This document shows, piece by piece, positions 45,698 through 57,595 of a stretch of DNA of 64,000 bases. The stretch is taken from positions 459,468,780 to 459,532,779 of the forward strand of contig NC_053040.3 of the NCBI RefSeq assembly GCF_002575655.3, in the 5' to 3' direction. Numbering within the stretch: position 1 is the stretch's first letter; every line of letters starts with the position of its first letter. The stretch comes from Aegilops tauschii subsp. strangulata (Eukaryota > Streptophyta > Magnoliopsida > Poales > Poaceae). Both the position numbers and the translations under genes were made by a program. The notes under the pieces were generated by a model that saw nothing but the letters and a program-made list of their open reading frames with translations, searched no databases and was not told the DNA's origin.

Positions 45698-46142
45698 CTA
45701 TGTAAAACATTTCAATGCAACAACAAAAGCGATCATAATCGCAACCAAGGTAACAATTGATCCAATGGCATAATGATATCAAGCCTCGCTATGAATGGCA
45801 TATTTTCTAATCTTTCTAATCTTCAAGCGCATTGCATCCATCTTGATTTTGTGATCATCGACGACATCCGCAACATGCAACTTCAATATCATCTTCTCCT
45901 CCTCATTTTTTTTATTTTTCCTTCAAGTAATTGTTTTCTTCTTCAACTAAATTTAACCTCTCGACAATAGGGTCGGTTGGAATTTCCAGTTCACATACCT
46001 CCTAGATAAAAAAATCTATATCACGTTGGTCGACATAATTGTCATAAACAAAAAAATGAACCAAATAGTTATAGAAGATAATATATACCACATCCGAATC
46101 ATAGACAGGACGAGGGCCGACGGAGGCGGATACCGAAACCAT
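45698..46142 (-). pseudogene. Small coiled-coil/membrane-helix gene, damaged copy
   Basis: Exon 2 (46142-46089) and exon 3 (46001-45698) keep the same borders as the inner copy. Exon 3 has a net two-base loss in the A-rich Lys codons near 45910, and a TGA in place of a Trp codon near 45778. The membrane-helix codons are still recognisable. Confidence 0.65.
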
Positions 46143-46509
46143 CGCACTATATAATAACAAACAATAATAGAAGTACGAAAATTACACAAGTATCTATCAA
46201 AATCATACAAGTAAGAACTTTTTTCTTTTAGAAAGAAGATAAGATCAAGAGGCTCACCATGGTGGTGCCGGCGACGAGATCGGCGCGGGCGATCGACGGC
46301 AGTGAGGACGGGGACGGGACAGGACGGACCGCCAAACCTAGACAAATCTCGAGGAAAATGGAGCTTGCACAAGGAGCTTCAAGAGGAGAAAGCTTAAGTA
46401 TGGCTCGGGCATTTCATGGAACACCTCATGTGCATAGGAGGTGAGCTAGAGCACCACAAAGAGCTCCCCTCGCCAGCCAGAAAAATAGAGCAGTGGAGTG
46501 CTCTCCTCA

Positions 46510-46745
46510 CGGGCGAGGTATATATAGGCATCTCATTGATCCAGACACAAACTGGGACCAATGGTTGGTCCCGGTTCGAACCGGGACCAAAGGGTCCAGA
46601 CGAACCAGGACAAATGCCTCACGAGGCCCGGCCGGCCCCCTGGCCTCACGAACCGGGACCGTTGCCCCCATGGGTCCCGGTTCGTGACTGGACCAGGACT
46701 AATGGGCTAGCCTGGCCTGGATCAAAACCCTGTTTTCTACTAGTG
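46510..46745 (-). promoter_or_regulatory. TATA box, palindromes and right terminus of outer CACTA
   Basis: The minus strand reads CCTATATATACC at about 46514-46525, preceded by diverged palindromes with GGTCCCGGTTCG at 46567, 46615 and 46673, and the terminus CACTAGTAGAAAAC ending at 46745. Confidence 0.65.
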
Positions 46746-46746
46746 C

Positions 46747-47202
46747 AGGTATGTTGGCCTGCAACCGTGGCGCCGTGATTCACCGGGGTCAAATCCCCTC
46801 GTCGTACTGCTGCCGCTGTGGCACAAGCCAATCCATGCCGCATCCTTGTCCAGTTCCCTGGAGTCTCTACTACATCTCCATGGTATCTCCATGCCTCCAT
46901 GGACGGCTTTCTGCCCCAGATCGCTGGTCACTGGCGGCACGGCTCCTCTAATGACCACGGGGACGGAATCCAGCAACCACGTTGTGCTATTGCTTCAAGG
47001 TCGACGATGGCTAGGAGGCAAGCATAGGGAGAAACGTGGCGAACAGCCCAATGGATATGGAGGCGTCGCACATGAAAGGCAAAAGTTCTCCGTGGAGGCG
47101 ATGCTGGAAAGGAGATGCCAGGATTGCAGCTAGGGTTGGGGGTTTACCGGATGGACTGATGCGTGGCCCGCTATCCCACGCCGTCAGCGCCGTTGCCGCG
47201 CT
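46747..47202. repeat. Copy 1 of a 0.46-kb repeat
   Basis: About 87% identical by eye to 63485-63939 in the same orientation. Shared phrases include GCCTGCAACCGTGG, CAGTTCCCTGGAGTCTC, CATGGACGGCTTTC and GATTGCAGCTAGGGTTGGGG. It has no clear coding frame and its origin is unknown. Confidence 0.8.
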
Positions 47203-48772
47203 CCAGGATTGGGAATATCTTGTTGTCTCTCATACTCTCTTATTCCTACATGTACTTATCATTTATGTAGGAGGATGTACAGATTGACTTAAACATTGAT
47301 TTAGAGAAAAACCAAGAACACGAGCTAAGGCAATTTCATAGTATATACATGTCAGTTGTTTAAATAAGCATCAAATGTCATTCGTAGAGTATTCATTGGC
47401 AACGAAAATACCGAGGACCATAGATAAAACTTCAACTTGCAATATTTAGAACTTCTTTGTGTTCTAAACACCCATGACTTTCCTGCAATGGTCATGTCCA
47501 GTGAATTTTGCTCCGCCTGCACATTTTAAACAAAGAGGTATGACTTATTACACTATTACAATTTAAAACAACCATGAGAGGATCCCTATCGAATTATCAA
47601 GATGTAAAATATGTGTCTATGAGAAATCTAATGAATTTTAAAAAGATACACCAATGAGACTGAGGATGTCTCACAAATAATGATCAAGAGAGATAGCTAA
47701 GAACAAACTATCTAGAGAAAACATGTGTGACAATCCAAAGAGACTTTTTAAACTCACTTTTCTCACACCAAAGCAAATCCAATCATTTGCAAGTGAAGAA
47801 ATACACAAACTAAACCTCATCTCCGCAATGTAGGAACCCTTTATCAGTACCGTATTGGTGACTACAATTCTTTTAACCAACTACAACATGCAATACAAAA
47901 GTTGAATATAAATTGCTAACCTCTTCTCCTAAGAAGCGCATCGATCATTTTTGTCATCGTTGGTGTATTTCACAACTGTGTTCCTGGTAAATTACATCCA
48001 TTAGCCTTTTCGTGACAGGAAGTTACTTGTTTGGTTGTTAATAGTATAGAACATCTATATTTTCAAGAAATCAAGATACGACAACAACAACAACAACAAC
48101 AACAACATAGAGATGGTTCAATAGAATTTTTGATTAATGGATGAGCATAGTGTTATATTTGGATAAGCTTTAGTGTTATATTTTAGGAGCTAACTTGTTG
48201 CATTCCTGCATAGATTTCTCCTAGAATATTCAAAAATATGCAATGTTCATCTATGCTCCAAAGAGAAATGGACTTCTTAGTATTTTCACAAATATGCAGG
48301 AACCTTGTAATTGCTTGGAAATCTCTACATTCTAAAGGAGCAGATAACATAGATATTGTGAAGTGAAAAAATAGATAATTATTTATAGAGATAAATGGAT
48401 AGATAAATATTTGTTGCGCACAAAGAATGCAATCCATATCATTGTTAAACTGACAAGAAATATAAATTAGGGTTGCGTACCCAAATGATGCCTATAAGTA
48501 ACAATTGGCCAGTCACTTTAGAATTCATCCACAAGATTCATATGAAAATGGCATGGACTGCAAAAATAGTAGTAGTATGGAAAAATTTCTGGCTCTACTG
48601 GTGTGAATCAAAACAACCACTATTTGGCCACTATACAAACATTAGGATTCAAATGGAGCTCAAAACATAAATAATATAACAACTATGCAACAAAAAAATC
48701 AATTACCGCAGTCACTTGTTATCCATAAAAGTTAACATAAACCATCAATTGGGTTAGAGCGATATGTGAAGT
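47203..48772. other. AT-rich region, possibly introns of the ERECTA-like fragment
   Basis: No clear gene. A minus-strand frame at 48183-48437 has a weak LRR-like end (NILGEIYAGMQQ). A (CAA)n microsatellite lies at about 48077-48107. Confidence 0.4.
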
Positions 48773-49396
48773 CTTGAACTCGGTCTGAAGCCCACTTGCA
48801 ATGATTTAAGTGACAAATAATCACCAATCTCGTTAGGCATTTTCCTGAAAATTTCATTTGACTTCAAACCATTACATATGACCAAAAAACAGTGTAACGG
48901 GGTACTAAAACTCATTATACACTCGAAAGGTTTTAAATTTCGAAAACAATGTAACAAGTAACACCGTACATTGACATAATGCTCTTCGAATCACCCTCGA
49001 TTGACATAATGCTCTTCGAATCACCCTCGATTGACATAATGCTCTTCGAATCCCCCTTGGAGGTTGGGGAGATTTCACCACCAAGATTGAACCATCAGAG
49101 ACTGCTGTCGTTGCACACATGAACACTTGTTAGTAACAACATACTGCAGCCAGCAACAGAGCATCACATTTCCTATAGAGAGCTTCTTACAGAGTCGCAA
49201 TGGCGAAGGCGACATTGTTGCAGAGCACACCACACCAGGAGCAGGCATGCCCCTTTGCTGGACTTGTCATGCAACATGTTAAGAACACTACAAAAGGATT
49301 TCTTGATCTCCAGTAGTGCCCAGCCTGGAAACATGAAGAATCACACTTGAATAGTAAAATCAGCAGCAACAAAATTACAAAAGAATATGGCACCAT
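48773..49396 (-). pseudogene. ERECTA-like LRR receptor kinase fragment, first exons
   Basis: Exon 1 starts at ATG 49396 and encodes a Leu-rich signal peptide (VILLLLILLFK). Exon 2 (49324-49191) carries ALLEIKKSF in one frame and CSWCGVLCNNVAFAIATL in another after a shift, like the LRR N-terminal cap of the ERECTA family. Exon 3 (49101-about 48966) contains FNLGGEISP-like codons and three 30-bp repeats. Exon 4 (48844-48773, 72 bp) reads KMPNEIGDYLSLKSL, one LRR; 72-bp LRR exons are typical of ERECTA genes. No kinase part is seen. ERECTA receptors act at the plasma membrane in growth and stomatal patterning; this copy is broken. Confidence 0.6.
48971..49054. repeat. 30-bp tandem repeat, about 2.8 units
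   Basis: TTGACATAATGCTCTTCGAA plus TCACCCTCGA repeats at 48971, 49001 and 49031. The period is a multiple of three, so the LRR frame is kept (minus strand, repeated GDSKSIMSIE). Confidence 0.9.
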
Positions 49397-49586
49397 GATA
49401 AATTGACTTAACCAAGGGACTTTTGTGACATGTCATTGGTCATCTCCTTCACAAGCACTTGACCATGGGCAGCGAGGCAACTACGGGATCACATGCTCCT
49501 GGAGCATGAACCCGCCAGTGATTTCGGCAACCATGCGTGGCTGGGTCTTGCTAGGCCAAAGTCGATGGGCTAGGTGAAGTAGGTAC
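49055..49586 (-). other. 5' flank of ERECTA-like fragment
   Basis: Outside exons 1 and 2 no gene is seen. It ends with GGTAC at the gypsy insertion site. Confidence 0.4.
49582..49586. repeat. Left target-site duplication GGTAC
   Basis: Matches GGTAC at 63486-63490. Confidence 0.92.
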
Positions 49587-50620
49587 TGTTGGGGGGATGG
49601 ACCCCGGGCAGGCAACGGAACCCGGATCCTCTTCAAAAAACAACAGGGTTGGCACCGCCCCTCAATACCGGCACGCGCTTGGCCGAGTCGCTCGACCCGG
49701 CCAAGCCCCGCAAGCCGGCCAGACTAGCCGACCCGGCAAGACACGTCGACTCGGCCCCAACGACTAGCGCAAGAAAGCCGAACCCGGCACGGCCAAAGCC
49801 TCCTCAACAAGCCAGCGCCACCCATGGCGTGCTACGCAATCCAGCCGCGGGTCAACTCCCGTCCCATCCAGGCCGTATGATGGGGACGAGACTTCAATCA
49901 ACGATGACCGAGGCAACAGTGCCCCGCCCATGCGTCTGGTCAGCAGGAACGTGGCAACAGTGCCCCTCACCTATCCGCTGACCAGGGCTGGCGTGGCTAC
50001 AGTGCCCCCTCCCTCACCGCTGACGACAGCAAGCGGCAACCTGACGGAGAGCACTGTACGCGACTCGACTCGGCCACGCCCTGACGATCGACAAGACGGC
50101 GCACAATACCCCTAGGCTTGCGGGGCCCGGACCTAGGGGAACCCGGCGAACCACAAGCCCTCAGCGGGACCCAGCCCGGGTCCCCGGACACCGACAATAC
50201 GGACCCACCGACTTGTAACATTACCATTGTACACCCGGGGGGTTGGACTATAAAACCCCCCGGGAGCCCACGATCATTTGGGGGGGGCGAGCGAGAGGGC
50301 AAGCAGAAAACACATACGAGAAAAAAGCAAGTAAGCATAGGACTAGCCACAAAACAGCAACACCGGAGAGAAGGAGCAGCCCAAGCCTTGGCCAGCTTCC
50401 TTCCTCCTCCATACAGCTCCAGGAGCAACATTGTACTATCGATCATCCAACTACACTCGGCAGGACTAGGGGTATTATCTCTCCGGAGAGCCCAGAACCT
50501 GGGTATGTCCGGCGTCCCGCGCCCGCTCATGCCAACCTCGCCTCTGGAGTCCACCAGCGCCCTCGAGCCTCCTCCTCTCTTTAGCCATCCCTTGGCATCT
50601 GCCGTGCGCCCACCACGACA
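49587..50620 (+). repeat. 5' LTR (1034 bp)
   Basis: Starts TGTTGGGGGGATGGACC and ends GCCCACCACGACA. The TATA box TATAAAA is at 50249-50255, after a GGGGGGTTGGAC stretch. Confidence 0.95.
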
Positions 50621-50621
50621 G

Positions 50622-50640
50622 TTGGCGCCCACCGTGGGGC
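50622..50640 (+). promoter_or_regulatory. Primer-binding site
   Basis: TTGGCGCCCACCGTGGGGC begins one base after the LTR. The TGG start fits pairing with a tRNA CCA end. Confidence 0.65.
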
Positions 50641-50663
50641 AGCTCAAGGAGCTGGCCGGGAGC

Positions 50664-53516
50664 ATGTTTCAGACGGGGCCCTTCTCCTACACCGACGAGT
50701 CCGTCGCGCTGGCGGACGACGTCGTCGGCGCGCTTGTCCCCTCCTTCGCCGCGCTGCGCATCTCCGATGCGTTCGCGGCCAATGAGTACCCCAGCGAGGT
50801 GCTCAGCTACTCCGACTCTCCCCTCTCCCTCGGCGGCGGCGTCTCCGCCGGGGCAATGGACGTCCATGTGGAGGTCTTCATCACCGGCGACGGCGCCTCC
50901 TCCTCGTCGAGCAAGACGAGGAAGGCTGTTGAAGCCAGGGCCGCAGCGGATCGGATCGAGCCGTCCGATCCGTTGCGCGCCGTGATGCAGAGCCTCCGCA
51001 TCCCCATCGGCACCGACGTCGACGCCACCAACGTCGCTGAGGCCCGAACCCAGCTCGAGGAAAGGCGCCAGCAGATGCTGGACCTGTCAGAGACGCTCGC
51101 CGCCACTCAGCGTCGCCTGGACGCCGCTCAGCTGGAGCGCGATGCCGCCTACGGATTCACGCCCGCCGCGGCCGAGCCAAGCCGGGTCACCGATGTGCGT
51201 GCCCGGGGAGGAGCGATTGGCCGGGCCCTCGGCGCCGTCCCAACTGTCTACGAGACCCCAGCAAAGAACATGTGCGTTGCCCAGGCAGCCGCAGCCGGCC
51301 TGGACCAGCTCGCAGGTGAGGAGCTGAAAGAGCGCATCGGGCGGATGCGCGAACTCCTCCACGCCGCCAACACCCAGCAAGACCGCCTCAACTAGCTCGC
51401 CAAGCCGGCGGGGTCCAGCTCCGCCCGCCTTGGCGGGCCCGGCGAACTTCTGCACACCGCTTCCTCACCACCCCGGCGAGGCGCACTCCGGCCGAGCCCG
51501 GACTCGACGTGACCCGGCCGCTACAGCCGCCAGCGGATTGCGCGACGAGCCCGTCCTGGAGATCCAGCGCGGACCCGGCCAGCATGGCCGGCGTCGGCTC
51601 CAACCGACCCGGCCCCCCGTGGCCTGGCCGCAAGTCGACTCGGCCCGCGCGCCATCGACGACGCCGACGCTCGCCACCGCCTCGATCAGCTCGCTCGCTC
51701 CCTGGAGGTGGAGGAGAGCGGCGCTATCGGGCCGGCGTGCTTCGGCCCGCGCATCCGGGATGAGCCCTTCCCCAAAGGATTCATGCTCCCCCGCGACACC
51801 CCCAAGTACAACTGGACGGTGAAGCCAGAAGACTGGCTCACCGACTACACCACGGCCATTGGCATCACCGGTGCCGATCGTCGTCTCGCCGTGCGCTACG
51901 CACCGCTCATGCTCCAAGGGTCGGCCCGCACGTGGTTGAACAGCCTGCCGATGGGCACCATCAACACGTGGGTGGACTTCGAGGAAGCCTTCGTCCGCAA
52001 CTTCACGGGGACCTACAAGCGACCCGGCCACCCTAGCCAGCTCGCCATGTGCGTGCAAGGGCCTACGGAGACCGGTCGCGAGTACCTCGCACGCTGGACC
52101 GAGCTCCGGAACAGCTGCAAGGGCGTCCATGAAGTCCAGGCGATCCAGTACTTCGTCAGCGGGTGCCGAGACGGCACCCTCCTCAAGCACAAGCTCTTAC
52201 GCTCCGAGCTGGCCACCATGGCCGCGCTCATGGTGACGGTGGACAAGTACGCCAATGCCAACTCCGCCATGAAGATCCAGGTGGCGCTGGATGAAGCCGG
52301 CAAGGCGAAGCCGGCCGACGAAAGAAGCCGGCAGCAGCATCACCAGAACAACAAGCGCAAGGCCGACCAGCCGGCGCCGCGTCACGACAACCGGCTCGTC
52401 GCGGCCACTGAGCCCGCGGCGGACCCGGTGGCGAAACGCCGGCAAACCGGCATGACGGCATGGCAACCCGCCATGAGCTTCGAGCAGATGCTCGACGCCC
52501 CCTGCAAGCACCACAGCGGCGCAAGACCCTCCACGCACACGCTTCGGCAGTGCGCCATCACCAAGCGCATCATGAGGGGCGACGTCCCGCCCCCTCCGGC
52601 TCCGGCTCCAGGCACGGGACAGCCTCCTCCGCCTCCACCGCCACCTCCAGCTGGCGGCGCGATGCGCGACGACGCCTACCCGGACCAGAACGCGGCCTAC
52701 GTCGTCTTCACCAGCCTCGGCGACGACAAGCGCAGCGAGCGCCTCCTTCGGCAGGAGGTGAACACCGTCGTCTCGGCCAAGCCGGAGTTCATGCATTGGT
52801 CGGATCGCCCGATCACCTGGACCCGAGAGGATCACCCGGCAGTCATGCCGAGCCTGGGAGGTTACGCCCTCGTCCTCAACCCCACCATCGCCGCGTGGCG
52901 CACATGCAAGTTCTCCCGAGTCCTCATCGACGGTGGCAGCAGCATCAACATCCTCTACCGCGACACGATGACCAAGCTCGGCCTCAAGGCCGAGGACCTG
53001 GAGCCGACCCGAACGATCTTCCACGGCATCGTGCCCGACCTCTCCTGCTCCCCCATTTGCCGGGTCTGGCTAGATGTCCTGTTCGGTGACAGCAGCCACT
53101 TCCGGCACGAACCAATCTGGTTCGAGGTGGTGGACCTGTCCAGCGCGTATCACACGTTGCTGGGCCGGCCCGCGCTCGCCAAGTTCATGGCAGTTCCCCA
53201 CTACGCGTACCTGAAGATGAAGATGTCGGGTCCCAAGGGCCTCATCACCATCACCGGCGATTACCACAAGTCCCTGGAGTGCGCCCGAGACGGCGCCAAG
53301 TTGGCCGAGTCGCTGGTCATTGCCGAGGAGCGGCGCCAGCTCGACCGGATCGTCGCCCTGGCAGGCGAGGCCTCCGCCGCGTCGATCCTGACCCTGGACC
53401 CGGCCGACGAGGCCGCCTTCAAGCCCTCCAAGGAGACCAAGAAAGTGAAGCTCAACCCAGAAGACCCCAGCTGCAGCAAGTACGTTGTCACAGGCGCCCG
53501 CCTCGACAGCAAATAG
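50664..53516 (+). pseudogene. Gypsy gag and aspartic protease, damaged
   Basis: The N-terminal part starts at ATG 50664 (MFQTGPFSYTDESV), has a coiled coil (LDLSETLAATQRRLDAA), and stops at 51393-51395. Coding resumes in another context by about 51708 with the gag domain (MLQGSARTWLNSLPMG, RNFTGTYKRPGHP). A Pro-rich linker and a Cys/His stretch (CKHHSGARPSTHTLRQC) follow, then the aspartic protease with LIDGGSSINILY near 52925 and LLGRPALAKF near 53160. The frame ends in TAG at 53514-53516 but continues in phase beyond it. Gag forms particles; the protease cuts the polyprotein. Confidence 0.88.
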
Positions 53517-56500
53517 GAAGGCGAGCTCGTCGACTTCCTCCGTGAGAATCGGGATATCTTCGCATGGACGCCCAAGGACATGCCGGGTATCCCGAGGAAG
53601 TACGCCGAGCACAAACTTCACGTCCGCAAGGACGCCAAGCCTGTCCGTCAACCCCTACGACGATTTTCCGAAGAGAAGAGAAGAACCATTGCTGAAGAGG
53701 TCGCCAAGCTTTTGGCGGCCGGCTTCATAATGGAAGTGTTTCACCCCGAGTGGCTGGCCAATCCAGTCCTCGTCCTGAAGAAGAACAAGACCTGGCGCAT
53801 GTGTATCGACTACACTAGCCTCAACAAGGCCTGTCCCAAGGATTCGTTCGCCCTCCCGCGGATCGACCAAGTCATCGACTCGACCGCCGGGTGTGAGCTC
53901 CTGTCCTTCCTGGACGCTTACTCCGGCTACCACCAGATCAAGCTGGACCCGGCCGATGCCCTGAAGACGTCCTTCATCACGCCCTTTGGGGCGTATTGCT
54001 ACATCACCATGTCGTTCGGCCTGAAGAACGCCGGCGTCACCTTCCAGCGCTGCATGCAGAAATGCCTGCTGCCGCAACTCGGCCGCAATATCCACGTATA
54101 CGTGGACGGCATCGTGGTGAAGACCAAGCAGCACCTCACGCTCCTCGACGGTTTGAAGGAAACCTTCGCCAACCTCCGCGAATACAAGGTCAAGCTTAAC
54201 CCGGAAAAATGCGTCTACGGCGTCCCGGCCGGAAAGCTACTCGGCTTCCTCGTCTCGGAACGCGGCCTTGAGGCAAACTCGGAGAAGTTCAAGGCCATCG
54301 AGCGCATGTGCAAGCCGGCTCGGCTGCGCGATGTCCAGAAGTTCACCGGATGCTTGGCCTCGGTCAGCCGGTTTCTAAGCCGGCTCGGCGAGAGGGCGCT
54401 ACCCCTGTACCAGCTGATGAAGAAGACGAGCCCGTTCGAATGGAACGGCAAGGCAGACGAGGCCTTCCAAGACCTCAAGCGCATGCTCTCCACCGCACCA
54501 CTCCTGGCCGCGCCGACCGACAAGGAGCCACTGTTGCTCTACATAGCCGCGACCTCGCGGGCGGTCAGCACGGTGCTGGTGGTCCAGCGACCAGAGAAGG
54601 GCAGGATCCAAGCCGTCCAGCGCCTAGTCTACTACCTGAGCGAGGTGCTCTCCATCTCCAAGCAGAACTACTCGCACTACCAGAAGATGTGTTACGGCAT
54701 GTACTTCACCGCCAAGAAGCTGAAGCAGTATTTCCAAGAGCACGTTGTTACCGTGGTCAGCACGGCGCCTATCGGAGAAATCATCGGGTGCCGGGATGCC
54801 TCTGGCCGGGTTGCCAAGTGGGCGATCCAGCTAGCCGGCCACACCATCCTCTACGAGCCCCACACCGCGATCAAGTCTCAAGCCCTGTCCGACTTCCTCG
54901 TCGACTGGACCAAGACCCAGTACTTGCCGCCGCCTCCCGACTCGACGCATTGGCGCATGCACTTCGACGGGTCCAAGATGCGACTCGGCTTGGGGGCCGG
55001 CATCGTACTGTCGTCCCCGAAGGGCGACCGGCTCCGCTACGCGCTCCAGATCCACTTTGCCGCCTCCAACAACGTCGCCGAGTACGAAGCCCTTGTGCAC
55101 GGCCTCCGGCTTGCCAAGGAACTCGGCATCCTGTGCTACAGCGACTCGGACCTGGTGGTGCAGCAGTGCTCCGGCGAATGGGACGCCCGCGACTCCAACA
55201 TGGCAAGCTACCACTTCCTCATCCAGAAGCTGTCCGGATCCTTCAAGGGCTGCGAGTTCCTCCATGTCCCGCGCGCGGAGAACGAAGCAGTCGACACGCT
55301 CGTCAAGATCGTCTCGTCACGACAAGCCATCCCGTCCGGCGTCTCCCTCGAGCACCTGCGCAAGCCGTCCGTCAAGCCATCGCCGAACTCCGAGTCCATC
55401 CACATTCCAGACGACCCGGCCGCACCTCAACCCGGCCCGGGGACTGCTGAACTCGGCCCAGGGGCTGCTCATCTCGACCCGGCCACCATCGTCCCGGACC
55501 CGGCCGTCGCCATCCCCGATCCGGGGGCTGCTCAACCCGGCTCGGGGGCTGCCGACTCGGAACCCACCCTGGTGGCCGTCTTCGCCGTGGTTACGGCTCC
55601 ATCTTGGGCCCTCCCAATATCAGAATTTTTGGAGAACGGGGTTCTCCCCACGGACGAGACCAAAGCTCGGCAAGTGCAGCGCCGGGCGTCCGCCTACAAC
55701 ATCATCAACAACGAGCTCGTCAAGCGCAGCTCCACCGACGTGTTCCAGCGCTGCGTCGAGCAGGAACGGGGCATCGACATCCTCCTCGACATACATCAGG
55801 GCGAGTGTGGGCACCACGCCGCATCACGATCCCTGGTGGCCAAGGCGTTCCGTCATGGTTTCTACTGGCCCACGGCCCTCCAAGATGCCGAGTCGCTCGT
55901 CCTCAAGTGTGAGGGATGCCAGCGCTTCAGCAAACGCAGCCACCAGCCGGCGTCAGCACTCCGCACCATACCGATCGCCTGGCCCTTCGCGGTCTGGGGA
56001 CTCGACATGGTGGGACCCTTCAAAACCGCTCGAGGCGGCATGACACACTTGCTGGTGGTAGTGGACAAATTCACCAAGTGGATCGAGGCAAGACCAATCA
56101 AGAAACTGGATGGGCCAACAGCCGTCCGGTTCATCAAGGACAGAGCGGTGCGCTACGGCATGCCGAACAGCATCATCGCCGACAACGGCACCAACTTCGC
56201 CAAGGGCGCGCTCGAGCAATACTGCTCCATCTCCGACATCCGCATCGACCTGGCCTCCGTTGCGCATCCGCAGTCCAATGGGCAGGTCGAGCGGGCCAAT
56301 CGACTCATCCTGTCCGGCGTCAAGCCGCGACTCGTCGAGCCACTCATCCGCTCAGCCAGCAGCTGGCTTGACGAGTTGCCAGCCGCTCTCTGGAGTCTAC
56401 GCACCACGCCGAATTGGTCGACCGGGTTCACCCTGTTCTTCCTCGTCTACGGAGCCGAAGCCGTCATCCCGACCGACGTCGAGTTTGACTCGCCGTGCGT

Positions 56501-56872
56501 CGCGATGTACACCGAAGCCGAAGCCAGAGAAGCCCGCGAAGATGGCGTCGACCTGCTCGAAGAAGCACGCCTCCTGCGCTCAGTCGCTCGGCCATCTACC
56601 AGCAAGGCCTGAGGCACTACCACAGCAAGAAGATCAAGCCCCTCGCGTTCCGCGAGGGCGACCTCGTCCTCTGACTCGTCCAAGAGCAGGGAGGCCAGCA
56701 CAAGCTGTCCCCTCCATGGGAGGGCCCATTCATCGTGAGCAGGGCCTTGCGCGACCGCAACGCCTACTACCTCATCGACGCACGCAAGTCAAGGAAGCGC
56801 AAGAAGGACACCGCCGGTGAAGAAACGACCCGGCCGTGGAACACGGAACTCCTCCGCCCGTTTTACAGTTAG
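53517..56872 (+). pseudogene. Gypsy reverse transcriptase, RNase H and integrase, damaged
   Basis: In phase after the 53514 TAG come EGELVDFLRENRDIFAW and the RT (WRMCIDYTSLNKACPKD, SFLDAYSGYHQIKL). The catalytic motif reads YVDG at 54099-54110, so the second Asp is lost. RNase H has DGSKMRLGLGAG, EYEALVHGL and DSDLVVQQ. Integrase has the zinc finger (HHAASRSL ... CEGCQRF) and the triad GLDMVGPF, ADNGTNFAKG and GQVERAN. A frame shift at about 56590 leads to the C-terminal part (QQGLRHYHSKKIKP), with TGA at 56672-56674 and the end at 56872. It copies and inserts element DNA when intact. Confidence 0.93.
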
Positions 56873-57595
56873 CCGCACGAGCGTATGTATCGTCGCCTTT
56901 CGTAAACGCATGAAACTATGGGGTCCCCGAACGAGACTCGGGGGCTGCCTTTTGTCGACCAATTTGTTGTGTCCCTATTTTCTTGCATCACTATACCACT
57001 GAACCCGGCCACCGGTCCGACTTGCTCGACCCGGGGGCTCGGGGGCTGGCTGGCTCGGTCGCCACCCCGCCACCTTACTTGGTGATTCCTGATAAAGTAG
57101 GATGCCGCGGTCCCCCACTTCGCCCTAAAGCCACAGATCCAGCTTTGGCTGTCGGCTGGCAAGCACAACGGGCCAAAGCTCCTTTACGCTTCATACACTA
57201 AGTCAAAGGCTGCCGGGTCGATCAACCCGGCCCACCATTCATCAAATGAACAGCCGCACGACTGGCTGCTCGCCAACCGGCTTCGCCGGATTGTCGCCAG
57301 CCGGCCCAGTGGGTGTTTCGCTCGCGCTCAACGTTTCGAGGGACCCAAGTCCTGCGCGCTCCTCTCAAAGAACCGAACTCCTTGTCACGGACCGGAGCCT
57401 CGGCCATCTGACTCGCGGGGGGGGGGAGGTTTGAGAAAGGAAAAGCGCATGAAATTGGTATGGAAGGCAAAAAGCAAAAGCACCCACGACATCTACACAA
57501 GTATTTAAGAAAAGGCCCACGGCCCGAGTTCATTACACCCTAAAACCCCCAGTGGGTGGGTGACCTGCTATTTAACAGATTTTACACCAAGTGTC
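56873..57595 (+). other. Spacer between integrase and antisense gene
   Basis: No gene. It contains CCCGGGGGCTCGGGGGCTG-type repeats near 57030 and a G run at 57417-57427. Confidence 0.6.

Larger units (their letters stand above)
8990..46745 (-). mobile_element. Outer Caspar-like CACTA transposon, interrupted by several insertions
   Basis: The right terminus at 46737-46745 (CTACTAGTG) is CACTAGTAG on the minus strand. From right to left come subterminal palindromes, a small gene, the TNP2 transposase, tandem repeats, an ORF2 promoter block and ORF2. It is interrupted by a solo LTR (38922-40531), by the 26.6-kb gypsy element 10804-37426 and, on the left, by the copia element. Sequence on both sides of the gypsy element joins across a CCCCT duplication. 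The left terminus is outside the window. Confidence 0.85.

Noticed and set aside
48971..49054. CRISPR-like repeat array
   Set aside because: Units are directly adjacent with no spacers, and the context is a plant LRR exon.
51465..52190. Minus-strand frame over gag
   Set aside because: Shadow of the gag frame; no domain and no promoter.
54308..55450. Alternative-frame long ORF within pol
   Set aside because: Shadow of the RT-RNase H frame, caused by high GC content.
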